From the NCBI RefSeq assembly GCF_022458985.1, contig NC_061770.1, positions 3,783,001 through 3,847,000 of the forward strand: 64,000 nucleotides of DNA. Reading direction: 5' to 3'. A program made the translations under genes and the position numbers. The notes under the pieces were generated by a model. The model had not been told where the DNA came from. It did no database searches and was given only the letters and a program-made list of their open reading frames with translations. Positions 12,955-40,200 of this stretch are shown piece after piece (position 1 is the first letter of the stretch; each line of letters begins with the position of its first letter). This DNA is from Mugil cephalus. Taxonomy: Eukaryota; Chordata; Actinopteri; Mugiliformes; Mugilidae.

Positions 12955-15900
12955 TCAGCTGGCAGCAGGGGGCACTGTCTTGCTACAGAGTCGCCCCAGC
13001 AGACCGGCCATCTGCAGCAGGGAGTTAACGCCCTCAACCACCCTCATGTGAGTGAAGCCGATCTCCTGGTGGAAGAATAGACAAGACAAGGTAAGATTGA
13101 GAGAAAACATTAATGCTCAACATTCTGACAGTTAACCTGCTCATCTCTAACATTAACACATATATCAACACTTAGTTAAACTGATGTATGTGTAAAAACT
13201 GTTTTTTGGAGCCATTTGTAATTTATCCCTTTGTGTAGTGTCTACAGAAAAAAAAATACTTTACAGAATATTGAACCCTTCCTTCAATGTTCAGGTTCTT
13301 AAAGTAGACAGTGTGGAGTTTACTACTATGACTGAAATGAATTTGAGATTCATAATATTCCACAAGTTTTTATTTACGTTTCATCCCATTTAAATAACTG
13401 TAGTAACTCTGGTGTTGCGACATCGTCTGAATCACATTCTGGATGTGACAGTTACTTAGAGCATGAAAAAAATGTTTCTACTGATCATCTGTTTGCAGCT
13501 TTATATTGACACTATACAGCCTGTTCAGTGACAGTTCAGAACAAATAGGTGTAAATGTGCCACAGAATGCTGATCTCTGCTACTACTCGTGTACTAGTAC
13601 TTCGTGAGGTCTTATCTGGGTTTTTGAAACCAGCACAAGATGTTTACAAGTGAAAAACAAAGAACCAAACTGTGCCTAAATACTCATGTCCACGTAAAGA
13701 TACTCAATAAAGATGGCTTCTCTTTAGATGTCCTCCTGCCATCACTTCATATATAAAGCATGAATCCCAACACATCACAGCAGCTGATCCCAGCTCTGTC
13801 AGCCTCACCTTGATGAACTCCAGTTTGAGATACTCTGCCATATTGTAGGTCTTGCAGACCCTGAAGATGTTTCCTATGATGTCCTCTGGAGAGTAGCCCA
13901 ACGCCCACAGCTGCTCCACCACCTTGTAAGCCTCGTCGATGTTCCCGTCCACACAGTGTCCCAGCATGCTTTTCACCAGCAGAGGGTGGGGCTCGTCACA
14001 CACTTTAAACACGTTCTCGCTGTTGATGTACCCGAAGCCTGAGTTGGTGGACTGAAGGTTGTTCAATGCCTGGAAACACAAAGACGGGGAGTTGGCAAAT
14101 CAACCAATGTGCCTTCGAGACAAGAGCTGCAGTCTGTGGTCCACCCCTCACCTGTCTCATGTCTCCCTGGGCCGTGAAGATAATGGCCTCCAGCCCGTCA
14201 TCAGACACAGACAGACTCTCCTTCTCCACCACCTCCTGCAGTCGGGTGAGGATCTGTCCGTCCGTCAGTTTGGAGTAACGCAGCACCGCACAGCGAGACT
14301 GGATCGGCTCGATGATTTTATCGGAGGCGTTGCAGGCGAGAGCGAAACGTGTGGTCTTAGAGTAGATCTCCATGATCCTCCTCAACGCCTGCTGGGCTCC
14401 ATCCGTCATGCTGGAAAGACAGAGACATTACAGGTGTAATTGGTATTGATTTTTACTGTGGACATCTGAAGGGTCTCATCAGACTTTCACTCACCTCTGT
14501 GAAAGGTGTTCTACAAATAACGTTTGATCAAATGAATGACTGTGACCTGTAACTGGTATTGTGAGCAGCTTGGCCAACTTCATTTGAAAGACTTTAAGAG
14601 GCCTGAAAATGACCCACGATTTCATTAACAGGTAAAATTAGTCAAACTTAATTTCCTGTCTTATGGATTTATTTGTCTGCCTCTGCTTCTGTCAGCAGTG
14701 ATAATCAACCTGTGAACTTTCAGAACAGACATCTGCTGCATATTTTACTTTTATTTTAGTTTTCTTCTTTGAATCAAATGGTGCAAAATGTGACAAGTAT
14801 TAATCCTTTTCAGGCTTTTTTTTGCACAAATCATTTGGGCCTCAAGGCTGAGAGGATGCTGCAGGACCGGAGGACGGCAGCTTTCTCCATCAGTATTTCA
14901 GCTCCCTTATGAACGTCTCAAATCCCTCCTTATTACTTTTGTGTGCCTCCTGTCGTCTCACCTGTCGGCCTCGTCCAAGATGATGATCTTGTGTCGTCCT
15001 TTGGGCAGTGTGACTTTCTGCTGAGCAAACATCTTGATCTTGTTCCTCACCACGTCAATCCCCCTGTAGACACAATGCTCAGCATCACGGCTCGTGTTCC
15101 CGACACCATTAACTAAAGCCCCTGCGTGCCACGAGGCATGTGGCTGGCTACGTTTTGAGCAGTCAGGTGTTGTTGCCTCACCTGTCGTTCGAAGCGTTGA
15201 GCTCCAGCACGGCCTCTTTCATGGAGGCTCCCAGCAGAGCTCGAGCCAAACATAAGATACTGGTGGTCTTTCCTGTGCCGGGGGGACCTGGATCACAACA
15301 CACACCATTCATAACAATAATGAAGTTAAATCACACAACATTTTCCCTTGTGAATCAATGAAGTCTGTCCACGTCTAAGTTTATACTGCTGAGCCACTGC
15401 TTTTACTTTGAATGGAGCTTGTGTACATCTGATGAACCTATGTGTGCACACAAATACAGTTAGTCCTTGTTCAAATGTAAAATGATCAAGTATCACAATC
15501 CACTATAATAATGAATATATGATAATGCGGTTTGTATTGATTTAGGCGTATTTAGCCACCACACATACAGTAAAAACAACTCATTTCACTTTTTAGAGCA
15601 GGAAAGACTGAACTATTTAGGACCTTTAGGACTTCTCAAGTGGATTGAATTCGGTGTTTCAATGATCGAATTCACCCTTGAATAAAAACGCCACTATGAT
15701 GGGGAAACGTGAAGCTCTTTTGTTGAATGGACTCAGTGATGTATAACACCTGGTATCCAGATATGATAATGTCTGGAGTTTTCTGTGAGGACGTACGTGC
15801 GGATGTTTCAAAACTTTTTAACAATGAGATAAACTTGACTAAAAGTGGAACAAATGTGTCCATGCAGACGCGGTGTTTCTGTCTGGGGAAGATATAAACT

Positions 15901-16176
15901 CTACATTTTCCACTGTCTCCCTATGTGTCTGTCCACACTCTGACCTGCTATGATGATGTTGGGGACGTTTCCTTCCCTGGCGAACACTTCCAGCCGACTA
16001 ACAGTGTCCTCGTTCCCTACTATCTCGTTCAGCGTCAGCGGCCGGTATTTCTCCACCCACGGCAGCTCATAGCTGCTCCCGGAGCTCTTGGACGAGGACT
16101 CGCCGGCCTCGGTGGCCGTCTTACTTGTGCTTTCTGTCGGTATCTGCTTGCGTTCACTCTCCATCTCCACGTCCAT
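12955..16176 (-). CDS. rfc2: Replication factor C subunit 2 (RFC2/RFC40)
   Basis: RFC2 is an AAA+ subunit of the RFC clamp loader, which opens and loads PCNA at primer-template junctions; it also serves in alternative loaders and checkpoint complexes in the nucleus. Coding exons in transcript order: 16176-15945, 15287-15182, 15063-14962, 14410-14152, 14069-13809, 13065-12955. They join to 1071 nt in one frame, 356 aa (human about 354). The start is the ATG at 16176 ([10 protein letters not shown]). Landmarks are [11 protein letters not shown], Walker A GPPGTGKT at residues about 78-85, the DEAD Walker B at about 143-146, the SRC motif at about 185-187, [16 protein letters not shown] and the C-terminal [13 protein letters not shown]. 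All key residues are intact. The gene is tail-to-tail with ndrg1; a minus-strand AATAAA lies near 12750. Confidence 0.98.
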
Positions 16177-16189
16177 GATGCCTGTCGCT

Positions 16190-16330
16190 ATGGTTCCTGC
16201 TGCCCGTCAGCCCGCGAACGGCACTTTCCCTCCTTGACAACCGCAGCCCAGCAAGCTGACATCTTATTGGCTGGGCGTTTAATAATCAAGACGCTGATTG
16301 GCCGAGAATAACTCGCGATATTTTGGATTC
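16190..16330 (-). promoter_or_regulatory. rfc2 promoter region with paired CCAAT boxes
   Basis: Just upstream of the rfc2 ATG, two CCAAT boxes in the sense orientation of rfc2 (ATTGG on the plus strand at 16266-16270 and 16297-16301) lie about 31 bp apart, next to a CTCGCGAT element near 16312. Paired CCAAT boxes at this spacing are common in cell-cycle and replication gene promoters. No TATA box is evident. Confidence 0.5.
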
Positions 16331-17079
16331 ACAGCAGCTTTTACAGACGTCACAGACAAAATAACAAATACATATATCTGGGGAAACGAAAAATGAATGT
16401 ACTTTAATGCTGCAACAATTAGTTTAATAATCAGTCAACTCATAACAAAAACACTGACAGTTTTTGATCATCAAATAATTGTTTAGTGTTTTAAACAAAA
16501 TTGCTTGCGCATGAGTAACACCTTAAGCTTATGTAAAAGCAAAATCTGTGCACTTTGTGTATTTGGGTTTTTCAAATCAAACACACAAATAACAGTTAAA
16601 AATATCTGTCAGTGAAAGTTAATCAATTATGAAAACACTATTAACAGGAATTATCTTCAAGGTAAAAACAAACAAACAAACAAAAAAACAAACAAAAAAA
16701 TGGATGTTATAAAAAAATGTATTTCTTAAAAAAAACTGATATAGTCATTGTTGATGAGATCAGGTTTGTAATGTGGTCGTGAAAATGAAAAGGACTTGTA
16801 TATGCATGTATATTTTGCACATATATTTAAGTAAACTAAAGCATTAAGAGTCTGTCTTTGTAAATGGTTTTCTTTGTTATTTCCTTGTTATATATTGTTT
16901 TTATTTCTAATTTATTTATATGTATATATGTATATCCGAACTGGGTTCCAGTTCCATCTTCCAGTAATCCATAAAACAGCATGATACAGGTAATAAATCA
17001 GACCCTGAATAAATGTTCAAGAGCTGTTAAGGTCACGTGGTCTGTTGTCATATGATATACTAAAATATCGTTATCCTTA
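16331..17079. other. AT-rich spacer between rfc2 and usp11 promoters
   Basis: The spacer is strongly AT-rich with an AAAC/AAAAC-rich tract near 16668-16700 and TATATG repeats near 16905-16935. I see no gene. Minus-strand AATAAA possibilities near 16910 could serve the divergent ORF at 17080-17349 if that is transcribed. Confidence 0.5.
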
Positions 17080-17349
17080 TTATGAGTTAAATAAAGTAAG
17101 TAAAATATAATGAAATAAAACCAAAGCATATTTGATTTTGTTTATAAGGGGATGGGGGGCTGTGCGACGCCCTCTGGCGGTGATTGGGTTTTCGTCCAGG
17201 AAGTCGTCATCGCCTGGGTCTGAACCACTTCCTACTTCCGCAAACACAGCTCTGTCTGCAGCTTCCCCGTTTATCGGTTGATCAATGCGGCGGTTGACTT
17301 CTGCCTTTCGCTTCCTGGCTCTACTTAACGTTCTTAACAGTTCTGACAT
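17080..17349 (-). CDS. Possible small divergent ORF, unknown (89 codons)
   Basis: This open frame points away from usp11, its ATG only 22 bp from the usp11 ATG, in a CpG-rich segment. The product would be a basic helix-like N terminus (RTLSRARKRKAEVNRR), an acidic middle (GDDDFLDENP) and a hydrophobic C-terminal stretch (ALVLFHYILLTLF) that could be a tail anchor. I do not recognise it. It overlaps where usp11 transcription must start, it contains a CTCF-like motif, and its last third runs into AT-rich DNA, so it may be a chance frame or only a first exon. Confidence 0.22.
   Translation of the reverse strand: MSELLRTLSRARKRKAEVNRRIDQPINGEAADRAVFAEVGSGSDPGDDDFLDENPITARGRRTAPHPLINKIKYALVLFHYILLTLFNS
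17166..17180 (-). promoter_or_regulatory. Candidate CTCF site upstream of usp11
   Basis: The minus strand reads CCGCCAGAGGGCGTC, a good match to the core CTCF consensus CC(A/G)C(C/T)AG(A/G)GGGC. It lies about 195 bp before the usp11 start codon, at the edge of the CpG-rich segment between the divergent rfc2 and usp11 genes. A motif match only. Confidence 0.4.
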
Positions 17350-17371
17350 TTATGAGTGATTGATTGGCATC

Positions 17372-32810
<15,439 letters not shown>

Positions 32811-33975
32811 ACCAACGCTCACTATCGAGTTTAATTCACTTTGGTCCTTCAACAGAACAGCAGGTGTTCTTTTCTCTTTTAACGTAATTTTAAGTTTTGA
32901 ATTTTAATTCTCCGACGACACTTGAACTTCCTTTGATTACTTATTTTTCCCCCCAGTTTCTAAAAACAGCAAAAAGCACATCTGCGTCTCAGATCTCCCC
33001 TTTTACGTTATTTCGGTTTTCTCTGCTCGGTAGATAATACTCAGGTAGTTTGACGCACAGAGATCGAGGAGTTTGATTTTAGCCCGTTGGTCCTTAAATA
33101 TCAAAATGTAGTCAAAAGTTAACCTGCTGCCCTAATAGACACCTTTTACAGAATTAATTTCAATTTTTTCTGCCTTAAATCACTTAGATTAGCCTTCAAA
33201 GAGAGTTCAGAGTTAAGTCATTGGCTTATAGCAAATAAATTTACATAACAAATTATTCAAAATAAATTGAGCATAGTGAATCTGCTGATTCTTTTTTTTC
33301 TCAATTTTATTTATTTTAAAAAAATAATAAAATAAAAGTGAAAACTTAACTTCATCCATCCAAATGAATATTTAGTTCAATTATATTCTGACTTCTAGTG
33401 TTTGGAGAATTCAGATTCTTTAATTAAACAAAAGTTCAACTTGATTTTAGCAGAAATAAAAACTGTTGGAATAAACAGTAGTTTTGCTTTATATCTGTGT
33501 AGGTATGAACAGCGTGGGGCAGCGTAAAGGGAATCTGAGGAGTCAGAGGAGGATACAGTTAAATACTGATCGAAGCCGTCAGGGATGAGAAACTGATCAT
33601 TCTGTATATTTAGGTTGTTTTCTTCTGGTATTTATTTTTTTGAATAATTCCGATGATCGACAGGTGCAGGACATTGAGATGCTTATTTTTCATATTTATA
33701 GATTAAACATGTATACAGACGAAGAGTTGATTGACAGGTAAGGGAGGCGAGGGTTTTCTCTTCATGGTCAGAAGGAACTCTCAGATTTTAAAACCAGCTC
33801 TGTGTACAGTATTTTTGTATTGTAAGTATTGTATTATTAATATTATCATTCCTGGGTGGAGCAGGAGGGAAGCTTGGGGTGATTTCTTTCTTTGGTCTTC
33901 CCTATCAAATATCAGATGAAAATATTTTATTGTACCTTTCAATCTTTTGATATGAATAAAAGGGCGATTATTATC
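32811..33975 (+). other. usp11 3' UTR
   Basis: The sequence after the TAA is AU-rich. The most convincing plus-strand poly(A) signal is ATGAATAAAAG near 33953-33962; earlier candidates lie near 33234 and 33474. No coding similarity is seen. Confidence 0.6.
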
Positions 33976-35055
33976 ACAGTGAGTTTCTATTTCTGGCTTT
34001 GAGTTTTCCATCATGTCCTGATGTACCGTTAAATTATTTCTATCATTTGTCTGGCTTGGTTTTCACTACATGAAATACATGGAAGTGTAAATGAAGCCAC
34101 ATGCAAACTGAGCTTCACTGAGAGTAGAAGGCAAAGCTGAACATTGGAAGTGGTGTTTGATATACAGACCAGAGGAATCGGGTTAGTAGTGATGGCACAT
34201 TTATTAAACACTCTCTTCAAGTTGCCGTACAGCCTCAGCTGGCAAGCAGTGTAGAAAAGTCCATGCACAAAGTCCTACAGGAAGAAAACATGAACGCCTG
34301 CGGTCATTTAAAGCGCCTCTGTCCGTTCTGTCCTCCTGAATGTCTTTAAACGCTGCTCCAGAGGTCTGCTACAAACACCACGACCTCGGTGCTCCATCTG
34401 CTGGTTTCCTGAGTCAACGCAGGCTCCTGGACCGTTTGTGAAACGTTGTAGAACTCGTCTTTTCCACACAAGAGACAATTAATAAGGCTTCAATCGTGTC
34501 TGAAATCATCTTGGTTCATCATCACCAACATTGTTCTACGCCTGCAAAATATGGCTCACTGCATTGTGGGAATTTTATCCAAAAGCAGTGTACATGCTGT
34601 GGACGCTGTTTTGCTAATCCTCTGTTTAAATGTTGAGGGCACTTGATAAAGGAAGAGATTTCAGACACTAATGTGGTTTTCTTCATTAAAACCTGGAACG
34701 CAGATCTGAAAGACAGGCCGTTTGTCTAAAACATAAATTATTAGTTAATAACCATAAATAATCATTGAGCTAAAGCCATGTCTTTGGTAGTTCAAAAGAT
34801 TTTAAGAAGAAAAGTAGAGGGCCATACTTTTTTTTTGTTATTGTGTACATTTATTCAGTTAAAAAAAAAAATCACTTTAAATTTGGCAGCTCCTAAAAAA
34901 GCAGGAAGTGTGTGATTAGAATTTGTGACGACTGTGTTCTAGAACCCTCAGAGCTGTCACAGAGCCGACATGTCCTGCACTTTAGGACCTTCAGAGCTGC
35001 ATCTAGCCGAGTTCTAGAACCCTTCACGGTCGCTCCAGAGCCCACGCGTCCTGTT
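33976..35055 (-). other. usp11-emc3 junction and probable emc3 3' UTR
   Basis: The two genes converge here. A minus-strand AATAAA at about 34849-34854 lies roughly 205 nt past the emc3 stop, and another lies near 34199. I see no other gene. Confidence 0.5.
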
Positions 35056-38000
35056 CTAGAACATGGTGGACTTAATGTCCTGGCTGAAGAACGTTCCAAA
35101 GTTAAGGTCTCTGGACATCAGCTCTTCCTCCACATTCTCCAGTGCCCACTTATGTTCTACAATCTCCAGCGCCTCCCACTCACTCTGAAACAAACAAACA
35201 AAAAAACAGGGGAGAAGTGAGTCAAAGCAACGTAACAGCAGCTACCTGCTGATTGGTCGTTCAGTTAAAAAGAAAATATGAAAACAAATTAATGGGAGGC
35301 TGGGTACAGCTGAACTCATCTCGACTAATCATTGAACCCCGATGCAGTATGTTGACATATGATGCAAACACACACAGATTTACTGCAATGAAAGCTCCTC
35401 GGTCACTTTGGTTCCTACCACTAGAAGAGCAGCACATCACAGCAGCAAACGCAAAATTGTGAATGAATGCCACGTCCAAAAGTTTCCCAACAGAACACTT
35501 GTCACAAGATGGTTAATGTTATTCACTTCTCCTGACAGTGTTGTAGGTAATCAGTGCATACCAGAGTATGTCCAAGCTAAAGTTCATTGTGTGGGTTAGC
35601 TAGCTATGGAGACAATGACTTCAAGGATTGGAACCACAAATGAACAATGGAAATACATACACACTTTAAAGATTGTCTCACTGAGCAGGAATGGTTGTGG
35701 TTATTTCTAACAATAAACAAAAGAACAACTGAAAGAACCGTTCATCTTGTATCTGCGTCTCACCTTAAAGGCTTTGTTTGGGTCAGGGGGCATAGACATG
35801 GCGGCGCCAGTCATCTGGTCCTGCATGATCCGTGACTGGTCAGCAGCTGTGAGTCAACACAATTTAATCCAAGAAATTAAACATACAACAGCTTATGAAT
35901 TCTTGTTGATTTCACATTTACGCAACAGATAAAACATTGGTTTTCAGTCTCACTGACAGTAAAGCCCAATCAGATCTCCAGGGTGAGCTGGTGACACATG
36001 TGGACACACATTTAAATGGCAGGTGTGAACACAGACAGGACGTTATCAGACGCTGGCAACCTGTCAAGTTCACAATGAGTCAAAAACCAATCTATTTGAC
36101 TTTCTTATCATCTACACAAATAGTTTAGAAATAAAATGATGATGATCCAACACCAGCTCTTCGCTATGAACAACAACAAATAACAGAGTTGATGACTGAG
36201 GCTCATTAATGCTCCTGTTATCTGGGTTTTATGTCACATAAGGCAAAGGACTCTTGTGTATTTTCAGACAGAGACTCACCGTTGTCTTGTCCCAGTATGA
36301 GGCTGTACATGCTCCTCAGTCCGAACACATTCAGGAAGTACCAGGACGCAGAACTCACCCTGCACAAAAACTTTAAGTTCAAATGTTTGTGTTGGATACA
36401 TGGGGAGATGAGGAGGGCTCATTATTATTTACGGTTTATTACCAGGAAGCGTCCAGTGACAGCAGGTCTATCCCTCTCTGTAACATTGGCTTGAACCTCA
36501 GAGTCAGAGGGAACGGCACTTTAGCTGGAAGACAACAACAAAACAGAGTAAATAGTCACAATAAATACCATCATCTGTCTGTAGTATAGTGAACCCTCGC
36601 TATAATGCGGTTTGCCTTTCGCTGCTTCGCGGATTTTTTTTTTTTTACAGTGCATTGTGTTCTGCAACCTGATTGGCTAAGGGACTGTAGACCAATGTCA
36701 ACAGTCTCCGTGCCTCGTCTCTATACAGCTTGCCAAATTTACGTTACAACTCTTTGATGTGTCGTTCATTACAGTTCTCAAATATAATCGAAGGTGGCAT
36801 GTCTGTTTATAAGAATCTTCTTGCAGAGAAGAAAAAAAGAGCGCCAACAACTACCCATAACTATGTTCTTCTCTCAGAAAAATGGTCTTGCTCTTGTTCC
36901 AAAAAGACACCTGCACCACAGCCTTCAGTAGAAAAAGAGGCACAGTCAGAGGAACTGTGAAATACGCGAGTCACAATGTGTCCAACCTCGTATTGGTTAA
37001 TAAAATTATTATTTTACAGTAATTCTAAAAACTATCACAGTTATTTGTAAGAAAACATTTATATTTTTATTTCTTAAACAAATGCTTGGGCCTGAAAACA
37101 GGGTTTTGATCTTTGGTTTCATTCTATAGTACAGTATTGTAAAAAATAAAGCTGACTACTTCACGGATTTTGCCTATCGAGGGTTCTTTTTGGAACGTAA
37201 CCCCCGCGATAAACAAGGGTTCATTGTACTGACTTTATGTGAACTTCACTGAGCTTACACAAAGGAATTAACCTTAACAATTGGTATCGGGTCAATCAAG
37301 GCATATTTTAATGGACTAGTATTGGATTAAATCAAACCAATTAAAGCCAATTAAACCGTCTTTACTGAGCCCAACTGAAGGATGTTTTCATTATTTGGAG
37401 ACTTTATTTAAGTTGTTCCTTGTGTGTGATGGTGTGAATGACTGACAGCTGAAGAACTCACTTATAACGAATCCAGAGAAAGCCCAGTTGATCCATCCAC
37501 CAATCACAATCATGGGCAGGACGTTGGTCAGGTTTCCCTTCATCATGTCTGTCAACATGCTGCTGTCTGAAACACACAAAGTTAATGTTTAAATAACTGC
37601 TGGAGGCACTGATACAGAAGTCATTGCTGGTCTGTGATGGATTAATAAAATCATTGCTGTCTGTTATTGTACTTCAATAAAAGAAAACTTTACAACCAAT
37701 ATGCTCAATACAAACCACATACATACAATATGAGATGGACCCATCATGATTTATACTGTTAGTAGCACAGTAAGTAGCACCAATCTCCAATAAACGTAAA
37801 TTATCAACATTTATATGACATGCTTTTTGAGGCTGGTTTCCTTAAAGTAAATTAAAGATAAGTAAAGATTAATCCCCAACAGGCCTTTAAAGATGTCCTT
37901 CAAACTGAGGCCAGACCATCTCAGATATCCTCAAAGTGAAACTAGTCTTCACAAAGACAAGCGTACGCACCTGTCATTGGATTCTTGGGGACGACCTTCC

Positions 38001-39238
38001 TCTTGACCTTCTTGAAGAAGCCAGTCTCTGCATTGTTGAAGTAATGTTTCCTCATGGCGAAAGACTAGCCAAGAGAAAACTCAAACTCAAAACTTCGAGA
38101 CAAGCTGGTGATAATGATCACATTTAAATCCCACCGGACCCATCTCCAGGTTTAGATGTACCAAAACTTTAACATCTGTATCTATGGTGAGCTCACTGCC
38201 CTTAATAGTCACTGAATAACAGCAGAGCGCTACAATAGGTTTCAGACAGCGAAGATTACAAAGACAATGTTGAAAAGTGCCTATGCTGTAAAGTTGTAAC
38301 TCTAAAAGTATAAACAAGGACATAAACATGTGAGTTTACCTGTCGGGGAATGTACTTCCCATTCTCTCTGAGGATGCGGCTGCGCAGGAGCACTTGACTG
38401 AAATGAAAACCAACATGACCTCAGATGAATAACCTTTCGCAGCGCTTGCTATGTATCAGATTCGAACATTCAAGCCAAACCTTCACTGATTTATTAGAAG
38501 ATTTACATTTTTATATACTAAAAGAATGAATGAAAACTCAATCCAACCCTGAAGGTTAAGCAACATATTCAATAACATGAAACATTTAAAATCAGCAAAC
38601 AGTAATACATAGTGTACATAATGAGTCCATACAAAGCTACACAAAGTACAAACCATTTATCATGGTTCTCATACGATCGTTTACAATGATTAATTACAGA
38701 TCAGTGGCTCAATTTGTTTAAGTTACATATCGATTTTTGTACTGACCATTTATGATGTTATTTAAGTTCCATTTGCATCCATGCTAACAGTACTAGTAAT
38801 CCGTCATCAAGAACATTAACAGACGTTTTAACAGCAACCTGTTCTTCCTCATACTTGTTTGTTCAACAAGGTACGACAAAATCTAATCAGATCAACCACT
38901 CCATATGTGGGAAACGTAGTCAAACTATGAGGTTCTGTGTTCCTGACTTGTCCTGTTCACAAAAATAATGTTTCTTCCTATTTTAAATGATTTGTTGTTG
39001 TTTGTCTCTGTGTGTACATGTTACCATTGTCAGGGACCCATTATGACATAATGTAATGCATGAAATGTCACTAAAAGACTCACCTGTCAGAAACCTGCTC
39101 AAGGTCAATCTTCTTGTCACTGTGGAGCAGCTGGGTCACATAGTGACGGATAATCCCAACGAAAAAGGTGATAAAGACAATGGGCAGGACCACCCACAAC
39201 CGAATACTGGAGTCCAGTAGGAGCTCTGGGCCGGCCAT
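35056..39238 (-). CDS. emc3: ER membrane protein complex subunit 3 (EMC3/TMEM111)
   Basis: EMC3 is the YidC/Oxa1/Get1-superfamily core subunit of the ER membrane protein complex, which inserts tail-anchored and multi-pass proteins into the ER membrane. Coding exons in transcript order: 39238-39084, 38397-38340, 38064-37971, 37566-37462, 36524-36443, 36359-36280, 35846-35764, 35184-35056. They sum to 786 nt, 261 aa, the same length as human EMC3. Transmembrane segments are visible at about residues 12-32 ([17 protein letters not shown]), 118-137 ([19 protein letters not shown]) and 165-187 ([19 protein letters not shown]). Between the first two lies the basic cytosolic segment [20 protein letters not shown]. 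The C-terminal half [21 protein letters not shown] is strongly conserved. No damage is seen. Confidence 0.98.
36587..37226. mobile_element. pogo/Tigger-like non-autonomous element
   Basis: The element lies in the emc3 intron between coding exons 4 and 5. Its left end reads TAGTGAACCCTCGCTATAAT. Its right end in reverse complement reads CAATGAACCCTTGTTTATCG. TA lies on both sides, as expected for Tc1/mariner-superfamily insertion. TTCGCGGATTTTT and TTCACGGATTTTG blocks are the usual subterminal Tigger-type sequence. A 76-codon plus-strand frame inside is a remnant without a catalytic domain. Confidence 0.8.
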
Positions 39239-39779
39239 TGCTCTGTTCAACCCGTGGACAGAGACACAGACAGGAAGACTCTGAGGAAGAGGAAAGGAAT
39301 TGAATCTTTGTGGAACAGTTTATACTCTTTGACAAAGTTTTATGCCCTGTGAGAAGGAATCGATGGCTGAATGCTATGATTTGAGTTAGTCAGTGACCGA
39401 AATGGTCAAAGTTGAAGATGCAGGTCACCATAATATCCCATTTCTTTTCATTTTCTTTTCAAAGAAAATGAGCACCTTTAAATAAACTCCAAACCAGAGC
39501 TATATGAAGACTGATCTTGGTTTTAGTCCTCTGCAAACGACCCTATAGTCAAATTAACAAACGACAACATTACATCATTTTGAAGAAGATTATATCAAAC
39601 AATTATTACACACCATTGCTTTTTCATTCCTACCTACAGTATTTTAAACGGATTATTATTGACATTAAGCGCACACACATGTTGATCTGCACACTGTCCT
39701 GCATGTCCAACATTGACTTAACTTCCTGACGCTAAAACAAGGTGCAGGCCAGAAGAGCTGCTAACATAAACTAAAACAC

Positions 39780-40200
39780 AACAACCAGACACAACGGAAG
39801 CTCCCGCTGTTCCCTAACAACGCTGAAAGCTAACCGTGGCCATGCTAACCAGCCTCATCCTGACCCCTGACCTAGCCTGGCTTCATTCATTTACAGCCAG
39901 TGAAAGTTAAATATAGAGCTAGCCGAGGAGGCTAGCTGGCTAATTGAGCTAGTTAACCTGGATACATTTCAACCTTTAAGTTATGCTTCTACTAACCGTC
40001 TGGTTCAGCGACACTGCGGTTTGTTCTTAAAACTTCTATGTTCCACCAACTACTAAAAGTATTTCAAATTCCACACTTGGTATGATGGTAACTTACCACA
40101 TTTATGGACTTTATGAACTAGCGACGCGACCAACACGTTCGGCAGTTTTAAACGGAAGAAGAAGCACTTCCGGCCAATCAGGAAACACATATCACGTGAT
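39780..40200 (-). promoter_or_regulatory. emc3 promoter with E-box, CCAAT and ETS sites
   Basis: About 0.9 kb upstream of the emc3 ATG on its sense strand come, in order, the palindrome ATCACGTGAT (40191-40200), a CCAAT box on the opposite strand (CCAATC at 40175-40180), and an ETS-type CCGGAAGTG near 40167-40175. There is no clear TATA box. This implies a non-coding first exon between about 39300 and 40160 that splices to the exon with the ATG. The 5' exon boundary is not certain. Confidence 0.5.

Noticed and set aside
12961..12975. CTCF-like GGCAGCAGGGGGCACTG
   Set aside because: It lies within the rfc2 coding end (codons for VPPAAS), so coding constraint explains it well enough without a regulatory role.
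13704..14081. 125-codon frame extending past rfc2 exon 5
   Set aside because: The extension beyond 13809 is intron read-through. The GTGAGG donor at 13808 and the downstream exon 13065-12955 restore the conserved RFC2 C terminus.
36730..36960. 76-codon plus-strand frame ([13 protein letters not shown]...)
   Set aside because: It lies entirely inside the pogo/Tigger-like element and has no transposase catalytic motif, so it is a remnant.
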